DNA from: Ureibacillus sinduriensis BLB-1 = JCM 15800 | GTDB lineage: Bacteria > Bacillota > Bacilli > Bacillales_A > Planococcaceae | Length of the DNA: 64,000 nucleotides | Direction: 5' to 3' | Assembly (NCBI RefSeq): GCF_000772955.1 | Contig: NZ_JPVO01000044.1 | Location: forward strand, 62,001-126,000 | In this document: positions 17,977 through 28,706 of the stretch, in pieces | Layout of the letters: each line of letters opens with the position of its first letter | Position numbering within the stretch: the first letter of the stretch is position 1 | Made by a program: the position numbers and the translations under genes | The notes under the pieces: model-generated | What the model was told of the DNA's origin: nothing | Databases searched by the model: none | The model's input: the letters and a program-made list of their open reading frames with translations, nothing else

Positions 17977-18891
17977 GTGTCTATCCCAACAACAAACGAT
18001 CAATCCGTAAAAATGGACAAAGCAAATAAAAGAAAGTACTTGCTTGAAAAAGTGTCATCTAAGGTATTTTTAATTTGTGCCCTTTTATCAGTACTTACAT
18101 TATTACTTATTATTGGATTTGTATTTTATAAAGGAGCCCATCCTTTCGTAGCAGGGGGTTATAGTTTTACTGATTTTCTTCTAGGTACCGATTGGGTGCC
18201 GAGTGAAGATAAATTTGGTATATTGCCGATGATTGTTGCTTCGATTTATGCGACGATTGGAGCCTTGATCATAGGGGTGCCAATAGGTCTGTTTACAGCG
18301 ATTTTCCTGGCTGAAATTGCTTCAAAAAGGGCGGCGAAAATAATATCACCAGCGATTCAATTGTTGGCGGGGATTCCATCTGTATTGTACGGTGTATTTG
18401 GACTGGCAATCATCGTACCTTTCTTGCAAAATACTTTAGGATTAGTGAAAGGTCAAAGCTTGATTGCAGTTATTTTGGTGCTTGCAATCATGATGTTGCC
18501 CACAATCGTCACAGTAGCCGAAACAGCCATTCGGGCAGTACCTAAAACTTATCGTGAGGGTTCTCTGGCGCTTGGTGTATCACAAATCGGGACCATCTTT
18601 AGAGTTGTAGTACCAGCCGCAAAATCAGGGATATTGACAGCAATCGTACTTGGTTTAGGAAGGGCAATTGGCGAGACTATGGCAGTGATCTTGGTTGCGG
18701 GGAACAGTTTAATCTTGCCGACGAGTTTAACCGACAGTATCAGACCATTGACAACAAACATTGCATTGGAAATGGGTTACGCAGCAGGAACACATCAAGA
18801 AATGCTCTTTGCAACAGGTATCGTTTTATTTTCATTTATCTTGATACTGAATTTCGTATTGGCCAAAATCAGCGCGAAGGGTGGTAACTAG
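17977..18891 (+). CDS. pstC: Phosphate ABC transporter permease
   Basis: This 304-residue permease has six membrane segments and the binding-protein-dependent transport EAA-type loop ([20 protein letters not shown]). It forms the phosphate channel with PstA. Translation starts at GTG 17977 preceded by TTGGAGGAG. The next gene begins 1 bp after its stop. Confidence 0.93.
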   Translation: MSIPTTNDQSVKMDKANKRKYLLEKVSSKVFLICALLSVLTLLLIIGFVFYKGAHPFVAGGYSFTDFLLGTDWVPSEDKFGILPMIVASIYATIGALIIGVPIGLFTAIFLAEIASKRAAKIISPAIQLLAGIPSVLYGVFGLAIIVPFLQNTLGLVKGQSLIAVILVLAIMMLPTIVTVAETAIRAVPKTYREGSLALGVSQIGTIFRVVVPAAKSGILTAIVLGLGRAIGETMAVILVAGNSLILPTSLTDSIRPLTTNIALEMGYAAGTHQEMLFATGIVLFSFILILNFVLAKISAKGGN

Positions 18892-18892
18892 G

Positions 18893-19720
18893 ATGAGGCA
18901 TTTTAAGGATAACTTACTGTATGGATTATTATGGTTATCGGCATTCTTATCTGTCGCTGTTCTCGTAATGATTGTCGGGTTTATTTTTTATAAAGGGTTT
19001 GGGCTTATTAGTTTTGATTTCATATTCGGTGACTATTCCCCAACTGGTGGGGGAGGAATATGGCCGATGATTATTACAACAATCTACACAATTGGTATTT
19101 CGCTGATTATTGCCACACCAATTGGTATTTTGGCGGCAGTTTACTTACAAGAATATGCAAAACAAGGTCGTCTAGTAAAAGTGATACGGTTTGCAACCGA
19201 GAGTTTAACAGGGATTCCGTCAATCATTTACGGATTATTTGGAGCGGTATTTTTCGTAACGACATTGAGATTGGGCATGTCAATTATAGCGGCATCACTT
19301 ACATTAACCATCATAGTATTGCCAGTTATCATACGGACAACCGAAGAAGCTCTGAAGACCGTTCCTGCTGCTTATCGGGAAGGTTCATTGGCGCTTGGAA
19401 ATACAAAGCTGCAAACATTATATAAAGTCATCTTACCTAGTGCGATGCCGGGGATTTTATCAGGAATTATTCTCTCGATTGGCCGAATTGTTGGAGAATC
19501 AGCCGCGATTTTTCTAACAGCAGGTACTGTAGCGGCGATGCCGGAGAGTATTTTTTCATCAGCAAGAACGTTAACAGTTCATTCCTATTTAGTTACCCAA
19601 GAGGCTGGGGATATTGAACTTGCAGCAGCAATCGGGATTGTGCTGATCGTTTTGATATTGGCAATCAACCTATCAGCAACATTTATTTCAAAAAAACTAA
19701 ACAAAGCTACAAACAAATAA
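18893..19720 (+). CDS. pstA: Phosphate ABC transporter permease
   Basis: This 275-residue permease is the partner of PstC, with six membrane segments and the EAA loop [20 protein letters not shown]. The ATG at 18893 lies one base after the pstC stop, with AAGGGTGG just upstream. A GTG at 18881 is in frame but has no ribosome site, so the shorter start is preferred. Confidence 0.92.
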   Translation: MRHFKDNLLYGLLWLSAFLSVAVLVMIVGFIFYKGFGLISFDFIFGDYSPTGGGGIWPMIITTIYTIGISLIIATPIGILAAVYLQEYAKQGRLVKVIRFATESLTGIPSIIYGLFGAVFFVTTLRLGMSIIAASLTLTIIVLPVIIRTTEEALKTVPAAYREGSLALGNTKLQTLYKVILPSAMPGILSGIILSIGRIVGESAAIFLTAGTVAAMPESIFSSARTLTVHSYLVTQEAGDIELAAAIGIVLIVLILAINLSATFISKKLNKATNK

Positions 19721-19730
19721 GGAGCTTGTT

Positions 19731-20573
19731 ATGATTACATCAGTAATGGAACGTACAAATACATTGATTGAACAAACTGAAACAGGGAAGGTAGTATCGG
19801 AAATGGTGCATCATAAAGAAGGAACATCGAAAATAAATGTTAGAGATCTAAATTTATTTTATGGCGATAAACAAGCATTATACGGAGTTTCTCTCGATAT
19901 TCATGAAAAACAAGTAACTGCGTTGATAGGTCCATCTGGTTGCGGAAAATCTACTTTCTTACGTACCTTAAACCGAATGAATGATTTAATCGACGGTGTC
20001 AAAATTACAGGCGATATAATTATTGACCAGGAGAATATCTATAATACGAATGATGTCATTAAATTACGCACTAAAGTAGGCATGGTCTTTCAAAAACCAA
20101 ATTTGTTCCCGATGAGTATTTATGACAATGTAGCTTATGGCCCAAGAGGACAAGGAGTAAGAAATAAAAGAGAGCTGGATAAGATTGTAGAGGAAAGCTT
20201 ACGCGGTGCTGCAATTTGGGATGAGGTGAAAGATCGCTTAAAGACCTCTGCCTTGGGATTATCGGGTGGACAACAGCAGAGGGTATGTATTGCACGCGCG
20301 ATTGCCATGAAACCAGATGTAATCCTGATGGATGAACCCACTTCAGCTTTGGATCCAATTTCCACATTAAAAGTCGAAGAACTAATTACAAACATGAAAA
20401 AGGACTACACAATTGTAATCGTAACTCATAATATGCAACAAGCTGCACGGATTTCTGATAGAACGGCATTTTTCTTAAATGGAGAAGTAGTTGAATACGA
20501 TAATACAGATGAGATATTCTCGACGCCACAAGATCAGAGAACAGAAGATTACGTAACAGGCAGATTCGGATAA
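19731..20573 (+). CDS. pstB: Phosphate ABC transporter ATP-binding protein
   Basis: This 280-residue ATPase has all ABC motifs: Walker [10 protein letters not shown] near residue 66, signature LSGGQQQR near 177, Walker [14 protein letters not shown] near 196 and the switch His in VTHNMQQ. An N-terminal extension of about 30 residues precedes the nucleotide-binding fold. It powers PstCA. There is only one pstB copy in this operon, whereas B. subtilis has two. Confidence 0.96.
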   Translation: MITSVMERTNTLIEQTETGKVVSEMVHHKEGTSKINVRDLNLFYGDKQALYGVSLDIHEKQVTALIGPSGCGKSTFLRTLNRMNDLIDGVKITGDIIIDQENIYNTNDVIKLRTKVGMVFQKPNLFPMSIYDNVAYGPRGQGVRNKRELDKIVEESLRGAAIWDEVKDRLKTSALGLSGGQQQRVCIARAIAMKPDVILMDEPTSALDPISTLKVEELITNMKKDYTIVIVTHNMQQAARISDRTAFFLNGEVVEYDNTDEIFSTPQDQRTEDYVTGRFG

Positions 20574-20587
20574 ATAGGGGGATAACT

Positions 20588-21247
20588 ATGGTCATTCGTG
20601 AAAACTTTGAGAAAAATTTAGAAGAATTAAAAAGAAAAATCGGTGAAATGTCCGAGTTATCTGTGAGTGCACTCGAAAAATCCTTCAAAGCTTTAAAAAC
20701 GCAGGATATAGAATTGGCCTTGAAGGTGATTGAGGGAGACAATGCAATCGATAATCTAGAGTTGGAAGTCAATCAATTCGCCATTTGGCTAATCTCAAAA
20801 GAGGCACCGGTATCCAGAGATTTACGTGAAATTATCGGGGCAATAAAAATATCCTCTGAAATTGAAAGAGTTGCTGATTTTGCAGTAAATATCGCAAAAG
20901 CAACAGTCAAGATTGGGAATGCTCCATCCTTACTGGAAATCACCAAACTTGAGAAGATGAAAGAACTTTCAATCGAGATGCTCCATAAAGCGATCCAATC
21001 CTTTATAGAAGAAAATATTTCACTTGCAAAAGAGGTTGGGGAACTGGAGGATGAAGTCGATCAATATAATGGGGAAACTTATAAAAGCATTACAAACTAT
21101 TTAAGTGATCATCCTGAAGAAACAAATCAGCTTTTACAACTGTTGTTTGTCAATCGACATCTCGAAAGAACGGCAGACCATATAACGAATATAGCTGAAA
21201 GTACGGCCTACCTTATTAAAGGACAAATATATGATTTTAATTCTTGA
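20588..21247 (+). CDS. phoU: Phosphate-signalling/transport accessory protein PhoU
   Basis: This 219-residue all-helical protein shows the two PhoU repeats with the family signatures SREIIGAIKIS-like (residues about 77-95) and NRHLERTADHITNIAE (about 190-205). PhoU restrains Pst transport and Pho signalling when phosphate is plentiful. It is the last gene of the pst operon, 14 bp after pstB, with AGGGGG before its ATG. B. subtilis pst lacks a phoU gene, so this layout is closer to other Firmicutes. No phoPR genes lie nearby. Confidence 0.92.
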   Translation: MVIRENFEKNLEELKRKIGEMSELSVSALEKSFKALKTQDIELALKVIEGDNAIDNLELEVNQFAIWLISKEAPVSRDLREIIGAIKISSEIERVADFAVNIAKATVKIGNAPSLLEITKLEKMKELSIEMLHKAIQSFIEENISLAKEVGELEDEVDQYNGETYKSITNYLSDHPEETNQLLQLLFVNRHLERTADHITNIAESTAYLIKGQIYDFNS

Positions 21248-21254
21248 TTTAAGG

Positions 21255-21283
21255 ACGAATTCTGTATAGGAATTCGTTTTTTT
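21255..21283 (+). terminator. pst operon terminator
   Basis: ACGAATTC pairs with GAATTCGT around a 7-nt loop, followed by seven T, right after phoU. Confidence 0.85.
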
Positions 21284-21615
21284 GTGCAATTTGTTGCAGG
21301 AATTTATTATAAGAAAAATGAGAATATTACGGCATTTTACACTTTTAATGCTATACTGTTATAATTTGAGAAGATAAATGATGTACTAATTTTTGCTCGT
21401 AATAGTGGCATTATTCTAATTGGAACTCTATTTATAGGGGAACTGTATCAACGCAAAGATGTCTGCATAATGAAATTAAAGCCTTTTAATTGTTTCACAA
21501 AAGTAATTTAAGATGAAACTTAATAGGGTTGAAGTAATGGAGCGTTTACTTAAAATGAAATCGATATTCCAAAGGTTGTTTTGTACTTTAGAAAAGATAT
21601 TAAGGAGGAAAGTAG
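21284..21615 (+). promoter_or_regulatory. Upstream region of the alanine symporter gene
   Basis: No gene is seen. TTTACA at 21336-21341 and TATAAT at 21360-21365, 18 bp apart, form a plausible sigma-A promoter, giving a leader of about 240 nt. I do not recognise a riboswitch or T-box in the leader. Confidence 0.45.
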
Positions 21616-23037
21616 ATGGAATGGTTTGGTAGTCTGTTAGGAGAAGTTAATACATACTTGTACTCTTACATACTGATAATCTTGTTAGTAGGTGTAGGGC
21701 TATTTTTTACGTATAAAACGAAATTTATCCAATTTCGAATGATTCCTGAAATGTTCAAACTGCTTGTCGAGAAAACGCCAACAGATAAATCAGGGAAGAA
21801 GGGAATCTCCTCTTTCCAAGCATTCACAATCTCTGCGGCCTCCCGAATTGGGACCGGAAATATTGCGGGTGTAGCTACAGCCATTGCCCTGGGTGGACCA
21901 GGTGCTGTTTTTTGGATGTGGATGATTGCGTTAATTGGGGGAGCCTCAGCATTAATTGAGAGTACCCTTGCACAAGTGTACAAAGTTAAAGATTCACAAA
22001 CGGGCATGTACCGTGGGGGCCCTGCCTATTACATGGAAAAAGGGCTAAACAAAAGATGGATGGGAGTACTTTTTGCAGTTGTCATTACGTTAACGTATGG
22101 TTTCGTATTTAATGCCGTTCAGGCAAATACCATTACGATTGCATTTGAGGAAAGCTTTGGTACAAATCGTACTGTTGTGGGGATCATCATCTCCATTTTA
22201 ACCGCGATTATTGTCTTTGGCGGATTAAAGCGCATTGTAAGCGTTACGCAAGTAATTGTACCGGTTATGGCAATCGCATATATTTTAGTTGCCTTGCTGG
22301 TCGTGATACTGAATATCACTGAAATTCCTCATATGTTTGTTCTCATTTTCAAATCCGCGTTCGGCTTGGAAGAAGCCTTTGCAGGGGTGATTGGGGCGGC
22401 CATTATGAATGGGATTAAACGTGGGCTCTTCTCAAATGAAGCAGGTATCGGTTCAGCACCGAATGCAGCGGCAACAGCCTCCGTTACCCACCCTGTAAAG
22501 CAGGGGCTGATCCAGACATTAGGTGTATTCATCGATACATTACTTGTTTGTACTTCAACTGCAGCAATCGTCTTACTAAGTGATGCGTACCGTCAATCAG
22601 ATGCAGCTTCGATTAATTTAACACAAGCTTCACTGATTTCGAATTTGGGCGAGTGGGCCGGAATTTTCTTGGCTATTGCCATTTTCCTTTTCGCCTATAG
22701 TACTGTAATCGGAAACTATTATTATGGCGAAACAAATATTGGTTTTATCAAAGAATCAAAAACAGCACTACTCGTATTCCGTATCTTAGTTGTAGCTTTC
22801 GTTATGTTTGGCTCGGTTGCGAAAGTTCAAATTGTATGGGATTTAGCCGACCTTTTCATGGCCATTATGGCGGTCATCAACTTACTAGCCATCTTGATGC
22901 TATGGAAAGTGGCAAAACCAGTTATCCAGGACTATATTGCTCAACGTAAACAAGGAAAAGACCCTGTCTTCTACAAGAAAAACGTTCCGAATATCGGAGA
23001 AGTTGAATGTTGGGAAGATGAAGAAGAGAAAAGATAA
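21616..23037 (+). CDS. Alanine/glycine:cation symporter (AGCS family)
   Basis: This 473-residue membrane protein has about 11 helices and the AGCS signatures RIGTGNIAGVATAIALGGPGAVFWMW (about 76-100) and GLFSNEAGIGSAPNAAA (about 270-288). It imports alanine or glycine with sodium. The ATG follows TTAAGGAGG. It converges on alaR-alaT, an alanine transaminase operon, which fits a role in alanine use. Confidence 0.9.
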   Translation: MEWFGSLLGEVNTYLYSYILIILLVGVGLFFTYKTKFIQFRMIPEMFKLLVEKTPTDKSGKKGISSFQAFTISAASRIGTGNIAGVATAIALGGPGAVFWMWMIALIGGASALIESTLAQVYKVKDSQTGMYRGGPAYYMEKGLNKRWMGVLFAVVITLTYGFVFNAVQANTITIAFEESFGTNRTVVGIIISILTAIIVFGGLKRIVSVTQVIVPVMAIAYILVALLVVILNITEIPHMFVLIFKSAFGLEEAFAGVIGAAIMNGIKRGLFSNEAGIGSAPNAAATASVTHPVKQGLIQTLGVFIDTLLVCTSTAAIVLLSDAYRQSDAASINLTQASLISNLGEWAGIFLAIAIFLFAYSTVIGNYYYGETNIGFIKESKTALLVFRILVVAFVMFGSVAKVQIVWDLADLFMAIMAVINLLAILMLWKVAKPVIQDYIAQRKQGKDPVFYKKNVPNIGEVECWEDEEEKR

Positions 23038-23041
23038 CATA

Positions 23042-23076
23042 AAAAACGAATTCCTGAGTTTAGGAATTCGTTTTTT
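23042..23076. terminator. Terminator of the symporter gene
   Basis: AAAACGAATTCCT pairs with AGGAATTCGTTTT and a T run follows on the plus strand; the A run on the left could also serve the convergent alaRT transcript. Confidence 0.85.
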
Positions 23077-23160
23077 AAAATTAAATAAAAATGCAAAATG
23101 ATGTGGAGATATTTTTAAAGCAACTGCATGTTACTTACCATTTGGTTTTCTTTTTGTTCA

Positions 23161-24330
23161 CTACAAGGAATCAATAAATCGTTTGATGCGTTTTATTGCT
23201 TCTTGTAATTGTTCCAGTGAGGATGCGTAAGAACAACGGATATGACCTTCGCCGCTTTCTCCAAACACATCACCCGGAACCACGGCTACACCTTCTTGCA
23301 GTAATAGCTTTTCGGCAAACTCTTGTGAGGTTAAACCTGTTGACTGAATGGAAGGAAAGGCATAGAATGCTCCTCCTGGTTCATGACATTCTAATCCTAT
23401 CTCATTAAAGGACTGCACGATATAATTTCTGCGTCGTCGATAGCTTTTGACCATTTCCTCTACATCAAAACGCCCATTTTTGAGTGCCTCTATAGCAGCG
23501 TACTGACTCATTGTGGAGGCACACATCAATCCGTATTGATGAACTTTTAACATCGCACTTGAAATTTCAACAGGCGCACAAACAAACCCTAGACGCCAGC
23601 CCGTCATGGCAAACCCTTTGGAGAATCCGGAAACTAAAATCGTTCTCTCAAGCATCCCGCCAATAGCCGCCATACTAGTATACTCCTCATCATAAGCAAG
23701 CTCGGCATAGATTTCATCGGCAATTACCAATAAATCATACTTACTAGCCAAGTCAGCCAGCCCTTGTAATTCCTTTTTATTCAACATCGTGCCTGTAGGA
23801 TTATTGGGAGAACAGATCATGATGGCTTTTGTTTTTTCGGTTATAACAGCTTCTATTTGATCTGGCAATATTTTAAAATCATTTTCTTTTAATGCTTGAA
23901 CTTGAACAGCCACGCCACCTGCTAATTCAACCATCGGTACATAAGAAACGAAGCACGGTTCCACAATGATGACTTCATCACCAGGATCCAATATTGTTCT
24001 TAATGCAATGTCAATGGCTGAACTTGCTCCGACAGTAACAATGATTTCCTCCGATGGGGAATAAGTTACATCAAATTGGGTTTTCATGTAATAGGCAATT
24101 TCTTCACGCAACCCCAATAATCCCGCATTTGGCGTGTAAGATGTATAGCCTTGCTCAAGGGAAGAAATTGCAGCTTCTCTGATATGCCAAGGCGTTACAA
24201 AATCAGGCTCTCCAACCCCCAAGGAGATTACACCTTCCATTCCTGCTGCCAAATCGAAAAAGCGCCGAATTCCCGAAGGTTTTAAATCATGCACCAATTT
24301 CGATACATACGTGCGTTTTGTTGATTCCAT
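23161..24330 (-). CDS. alaT: Class I/II PLP-dependent aminotransferase, AlaT (YugH)-like
   Basis: This 389-residue enzyme matches B. subtilis AlaT/YugH along its length: SGIRRFFDLA...GVISLGVGEPDF at the start, CSPNNPTG near residue 175, and the PLP lysine in SGFSKGFAMTGWRLGF near 235. AlaT makes alanine from pyruvate and glutamate. Its ATG shares one base with the stop of the Lrp-type regulator gene (TAATG), so the two are translationally coupled as in B. subtilis alaR-alaT. Confidence 0.85.
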   Translation of the reverse strand: MESTKRTYVSKLVHDLKPSGIRRFFDLAAGMEGVISLGVGEPDFVTPWHIREAAISSLEQGYTSYTPNAGLLGLREEIAYYMKTQFDVTYSPSEEIIVTVGASSAIDIALRTILDPGDEVIIVEPCFVSYVPMVELAGGVAVQVQALKENDFKILPDQIEAVITEKTKAIMICSPNNPTGTMLNKKELQGLADLASKYDLLVIADEIYAELAYDEEYTSMAAIGGMLERTILVSGFSKGFAMTGWRLGFVCAPVEISSAMLKVHQYGLMCASTMSQYAAIEALKNGRFDVEEMVKSYRRRRNYIVQSFNEIGLECHEPGGAFYAFPSIQSTGLTSQEFAEKLLLQEGVAVVPGDVFGESGEGHIRCSYASSLEQLQEAIKRIKRFIDSL

Positions 24331-24830
24331 TAAGGTGACACCACAATTCTTTTATCTTTGTTTTCTGGTTCAAAAATGATCCCGTCATGCTTATATTTTT
24401 TTAATATAAAGTGTGTAGTTGTAGAAATGACAGAGTCAAGAGTAGAAAGCTTCTGAGAGACAAAATTCGCCACTTCATTCATCGATTTTCCTTCGACAAT
24501 AATCGATAGATCATACGTACCGGACATTAAGTAAACCGAGTTTACCTCATCGAAACGATAGATTCTTTCTGCGATTTCATCAAAGCCAACCCCGCGTTTT
24601 GGTGTTACTTTTACATCAATCATTGCCCGCACTCCTGAATGTTCTTCAACTTTTGTCCAATCGACAATGGAGATATATCTGACAATTACCTTATGTTCCT
24701 CGAGTTTTTTTATGGATTGCTCGGTTTCTTCAACGCTCAGGCCAATCATCTTGGCAATATCTCCGCTTGCGGTACGAGCATCTTTTTCCAGAATTTCAAC
24801 TATTTCCAGTTCTTTTTCATTTAGTCTCAT
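24330..24830 (-). CDS. alaR: Lrp/AsnC-family transcriptional regulator, AlaR (YugG)-like
   Basis: This 166-residue protein has an N-terminal winged helix-turn-helix (about 1-55, DARTASGDIAKMIGLSVEETE) and a C-terminal RAM effector domain (about 70-150, YLMSGTYDLSIIVEG). Order and coupling with alaT match B. subtilis alaR, the activator of alanine synthesis. The ATG follows ATGGAGG. Confidence 0.82.
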   Translation of the reverse strand: MRLNEKELEIVEILEKDARTASGDIAKMIGLSVEETEQSIKKLEEHKVIVRYISIVDWTKVEEHSGVRAMIDVKVTPKRGVGFDEIAERIYRFDEVNSVYLMSGTYDLSIIVEGKSMNEVANFVSQKLSTLDSVISTTTHFILKKYKHDGIIFEPENKDKRIVVSP

Positions 24831-25078
24831 AAAAGACCTCCATATGTTATGAAATATTTTTTATTATAGCAAAATTCCGAAGGTAGTATAGTGGGAAAGT
24901 TGATTTTGATATACTTTCCTAAAATGTTAATGATAGCGAGAACATTTGAGGAGAAAAAGCGGATTCGTGCACGTGATATAAGATGTGTTCTATAATGGTG
25001 TATGATAGATGGAAAGTGACTTATGTGATAAATTAAGGAATAACGAATTTTCAACTGGTAAGTAAAAGGAGAAGCAAC

Positions 25079-25603
25079 ATGACAAATAATGATTTACTAA
25101 TTCGATTACGATATGCACTCGATATTAAGAATACGGATATGGTCGAGATCTTTAAATTGGGCGGTATGGAGCTATCAAAAGCAGAGGTGCTGAAAATCTT
25201 GTCGAAACCGAAATTCGACGAAGATGGTGAAATAGATTTAAATAATCCGGATTTTGAACTTTGTGATTATGAAACATTGGAATTCTTTTTAAATGGTTTT
25301 GTCACGTTTAAGCGCGGGAAGCAAGAACAGAAGGCGAATCAAACAAAAAAAACTCCTGAGCCAACAGGGAAAAGAGATACTGCAAATAACCTATTCATTA
25401 AGAGGGTCAAAGTTGCTCTAAGTTTAACGACCGAAGATATGATTGATATTTTTTATGATGCAGGACTTAATGTGTCAAAAGGTGAAATTGGTGCAATTTT
25501 GCGTAAGGCAGATCACCGCAATTATAAAGAGTGTGGTGATAATTTTACTCGCAACTTTATAAAGGGACTAACAATGCGATACCGCGAACCACTACAACAG
25601 TAA
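25079..25603 (+). CDS. DUF1456 (YehS) family protein
   Basis: This 174-residue protein consists of two copies of the DUF1456 repeat (about 1-75 and 100-170). Each has the pattern IRLRYALDIKNTDMVEIFKLGG..LSKAEVLKIL or its equivalent (VKVALSLTTEDMIDIFYDAG..VSKGEIGAIL), separated by a charged linker. The ATG has GGAG 8 bp upstream. The biochemical role of the family is not known. Confidence 0.85.
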   Translation: MTNNDLLIRLRYALDIKNTDMVEIFKLGGMELSKAEVLKILSKPKFDEDGEIDLNNPDFELCDYETLEFFLNGFVTFKRGKQEQKANQTKKTPEPTGKRDTANNLFIKRVKVALSLTTEDMIDIFYDAGLNVSKGEIGAILRKADHRNYKECGDNFTRNFIKGLTMRYREPLQQ

Positions 25604-25648
25604 AAAAGGAGCTGCTTCACGTAAGGTGAAACGGCTCCTTTTCTTTTT
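25603..25648. terminator. Bidirectional terminator
   Basis: AAAAGGAGC..TTCAC pairs with GTGAA.C.GCTCCTTTT; A and T runs on both sides serve the convergent DUF1456 and sstT genes. Confidence 0.8.
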
Positions 25649-25653
25649 GACGA

Positions 25654-26865
25654 TTAACCTTGTGAACGTTTATTGGCTATATCGGCAGTTGCTGTAAACA
25701 ATACATCCGAAGACGAGTTGAGGGCAGTTTCACAAGAATCTTGCAAAACACCGATGATGAAGCCAACGCCTACAACTTGCATCGCGATATCATTTGAAAT
25801 ACCGAACAAGCTACAAGCCAGAGGGATAAGCAATAACGATCCACCTGGAACTCCAGACGCCCCTGCTGCTGAAACAGCGGATAAAACAACTAAAATAATA
25901 GCGGTCCATATATCGACATCTGTACCTATTGTATGTGCAGTTGCCAGTGTTAAAACCGAGATTGTTACGGCTGCACCTGCCATATTAATTGTTGCCCCAA
26001 GAGGAATGGAAACCGAATAGGTATCTTTATCCAGACCCAGTTTTTCGCATAACGCCATATTCACAGGGATGTTCGCCGCCGAACTGCGTGTGAAGAAGGC
26101 TGTTAATGCACTTTCTCTTAGCGTTCTAAGCACCAAGGGGTAAGGATTTTGACGAGTATAAATAAATGTAATTAAAGGGTTAATAACTAATGCGACAAAG
26201 AACATACAGCTTAGAAGTAAAACTAAGAGCTGTCCATATTCCACTAATGTTTCTAGACCATTTGTATATATCGCATCGAATACTAGACCTAAAATACCAA
26301 ATGGTGCTAATTCGATCACCCATTTTACGATGTTGGTAGTAGCATCAGAAAAATTAGCAATCATTGTTTTTGTACTATCTGCGGACTTTTTCAGTGCAAA
26401 CCCAAGTAAAATTGCCCAAGCCAGGATACCTAAATAATTCGCATTAATAATAGCACTTACTGGGTTGGCAACAATGTTATTAAGTAAAGTTTGAATTACT
26501 TCTAAAATGCCTTCAGGAGGAGCTACTCCTTCTGCACTAGGTTTAAGGGTTATCGATACTGGGAACAAGAAGCTTGCAACAACCCCCACAACCCCAGCCA
26601 AAACAGTTCCGATTACATAGAGACCAATAATCGTTTTCATATTCGTCTTTTTACCAGCTTTGTGACCCGAAATGGCATTCATAACGAGGAATAAAACCAA
26701 GATTGGCGCCACTGCTTTTAAGGCCCCTACAAATAAAGAACCCAAAATGGAAACCCAGCTTGTAGCTTCAGGTATTGTTAGAGCCAATAATATACCCACG
26801 ATAATTCCTATTAAAATTCTTTTAACTAAACTGATTTGACTCCACTTATGTACGATGTTTTTCAT
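25654..26865 (-). CDS. sstT: Serine/threonine:sodium symporter SstT
   Basis: This 403-residue dicarboxylate/amino acid:cation symporter family member has about nine helices. It carries the SstT-type sequences [19 protein letters not shown] (about 260-278) and [17 protein letters not shown] (about 286-303). It imports serine and threonine with sodium. The ATG follows TCGGAGGGACGTC. Confidence 0.9.
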   Translation of the reverse strand: MKNIVHKWSQISLVKRILIGIIVGILLALTIPEATSWVSILGSLFVGALKAVAPILVLFLVMNAISGHKAGKKTNMKTIIGLYVIGTVLAGVVGVVASFLFPVSITLKPSAEGVAPPEGILEVIQTLLNNIVANPVSAIINANYLGILAWAILLGFALKKSADSTKTMIANFSDATTNIVKWVIELAPFGILGLVFDAIYTNGLETLVEYGQLLVLLLSCMFFVALVINPLITFIYTRQNPYPLVLRTLRESALTAFFTRSSAANIPVNMALCEKLGLDKDTYSVSIPLGATINMAGAAVTISVLTLATAHTIGTDVDIWTAIILVVLSAVSAAGASGVPGGSLLLIPLACSLFGISNDIAMQVVGVGFIIGVLQDSCETALNSSSDVLFTATADIANKRSQG

Positions 26866-27333
26866 GACGTCCCTCCGAGTGTAATAGATACTATGTTAGT
26901 AGAGCGTACAACTGTATTGTCCAAGAGGACAAGTTAGAACAAAGTGTATCATATTTATTTGAAATAGGAAACATGAAATTATTGCATAATGGAATACTTA
27001 CGAATGAGAAGAGTTAAATCTATCATTATTATATGAAGTATGAATTAAAAACCGAACTTTACAATTAAATATTTATATAACGTTCGCCATCGTTACCTCC
27101 GCTCATAATTTATGTTGATATTTGGATTCTAGCTATTCAAACCTAAATAGAAGCTTAAAACATTTGTAGACATGTAGGAGTTATAGTAGAAACATATACA
27201 TCATTCAAAAATCGCAAGAAAAAACATTTCTCGGGAAATAAAGCGACAATTCTCTACAATTTTTTGTCAATAAATAAAAGCGCAGAATGGAAGCAAGACA
27301 AGAACATTCTACGCTTTTATTTTGTTATTTATA
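26866..27333. promoter_or_regulatory. Long intergenic region upstream of sstT with a palindromic operator-like site
   Basis: No gene is seen in this 468-bp gap. A perfect 6-4-6 inverted repeat (TTGTCC-AAGA-GGACAA, 26917-26932) lies about 50 bp upstream of sstT. On the minus strand it overlaps a TTGGAC that has TACTAA 17 bp further on, so it could be an operator over a promoter. The rest is AT-rich and unremarkable until the ampS terminator. Confidence 0.4.
27272..27323. terminator. ampS terminator
   Basis: AAATAAAAGCGCAGAATG pairs with CATTCTACGCTTTTATTT around a 15-nt loop just past the ampS stop. Confidence 0.85.
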
Positions 27334-28575
27334 TTAGAAAGCCCAGTCTCCATTACGGAAGATTGGAACAATGGTGCCATCTTGTTTGATGCCGTCGATA
27401 TTCATATTTGGTGAACCAATCATAAAGTCCACGTGCACTGTAGATGTATTCATGCCGTTTGCACGCAATTCCTCAGGACTCATCGTTGTACCACCTTGGA
27501 TGGTAGTTGGATATGCCGAACCGATAGCTAAGTGATTTGAGGCATTTTCATCATATAAAGTATTAAAGAATATGATGCCTGATTGTGAAATAGGTGATGG
27601 ATCTGGGACAAGCGCGATTTCACCTAGGCCAGTTCCTCCTTCGTTATCAAAGACTAGTTTTTTGATTGCTTCATCACCGGTTTCAGCTGAGATATCCACA
27701 ATCTTGCCTTCTTTGAAATGAACCTCGATTCCTTGAATCAATGTACCTGCATAGCTAAGTGGTTTTGTACTGCGAACAACGCCATCCATGCGACGAGTAT
27801 CTGGTGCAGTAAATATTTCCTCGGTAGGCATGTTGGCAATGAATTCTTCGCCCTTTGGACTATAACTTTCCGCACAAGCCCAAATATGATTTTTAGGTAA
27901 ACCAAGTGTTAAATCAGTGCCGGGAGCTGTATAGTGAACTGCGTCAAATTGAATTCCATTCAACTTTGCAGCTTTTTCATTTAGTAGCTTTTTATGCTCA
28001 TCCCATGCAGCAATTGGATCATCTTCATAAACGCGGCATGTTTTGAATATTTGATCCCATAAGGCATCGACCTGTTCTTCCTCTGTGCCAAGATGAGGGA
28101 ATACTTTCGCTGCCCAACCAGCACCTGAAGCTGCTGCCACAGTCCACTTCAAATCATCATTTTGAGTTGCTTTTCGTTGTACATGAAATACTTTCCCAAA
28201 AACGCTTTGGTATGCTGCTACTTTAGCTGGGTCAGCTTCATTTAATAATCCCGGATCACTGGACAAGATTGATAGTCTGCTCACACGATGATTTAATACA
28301 TGATCTTCCGATTCATCAATTTCATATTGAGGAATGTCTGTCAATACTTCTACTGGTTGGTGGAGGTAGTGAAGCTTCGTGATTTCATCGTCCGACCATT
28401 TGATAATGACTTTTTCTGCACCAAGAGCATATGCTTCTTTTGTTACGAGGCGGGCAAGAGGTGCTTGATCAACGGTAATGGTCATCTTTACCCAATCACC
28501 CGGTTGTACATTGATTCCTTTTGCAACTAAAATTTTTGCATACTTTTGTAAGTTTTCTTCAAAGTTGGCTAACAT
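27334..28575 (-). CDS. ampS: M29-family aminopeptidase (AmpS/PepS type)
   Basis: This 413-residue metalloaminopeptidase has family features including MPTEEIFTAPD near residue 250, EIALVPDPSPISQSGIIFFNTLYDENASNHLAIGSAYP near 340-377, and HVDFMIGSPNMNIDG near 385, which bring the metal-binding Glu, His and Asp together. It trims N-terminal residues from peptides in the cytoplasm. The start at 28575 is chosen for its GGGGGA site and because it gives the usual length of about 410 residues; an in-frame start 15 bp upstream is poorer. Confidence 0.9.
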   Translation of the reverse strand: MLANFEENLQKYAKILVAKGINVQPGDWVKMTITVDQAPLARLVTKEAYALGAEKVIIKWSDDEITKLHYLHQPVEVLTDIPQYEIDESEDHVLNHRVSRLSILSSDPGLLNEADPAKVAAYQSVFGKVFHVQRKATQNDDLKWTVAAASGAGWAAKVFPHLGTEEEQVDALWDQIFKTCRVYEDDPIAAWDEHKKLLNEKAAKLNGIQFDAVHYTAPGTDLTLGLPKNHIWACAESYSPKGEEFIANMPTEEIFTAPDTRRMDGVVRSTKPLSYAGTLIQGIEVHFKEGKIVDISAETGDEAIKKLVFDNEGGTGLGEIALVPDPSPISQSGIIFFNTLYDENASNHLAIGSAYPTTIQGGTTMSPEELRANGMNTSTVHVDFMIGSPNMNIDGIKQDGTIVPIFRNGDWAF

Positions 28576-28706
28576 ATTAAATTCCCCCAATATTATTCTT
28601 TCATATTCAATATTATCACAATAGAATGAAAACTATTTATTATTGGATTCATTTTTGTAAAAAATGAAGGATTTCTACAAGTTGGATGAGTCCTATTGAA
28701 CTTCTG

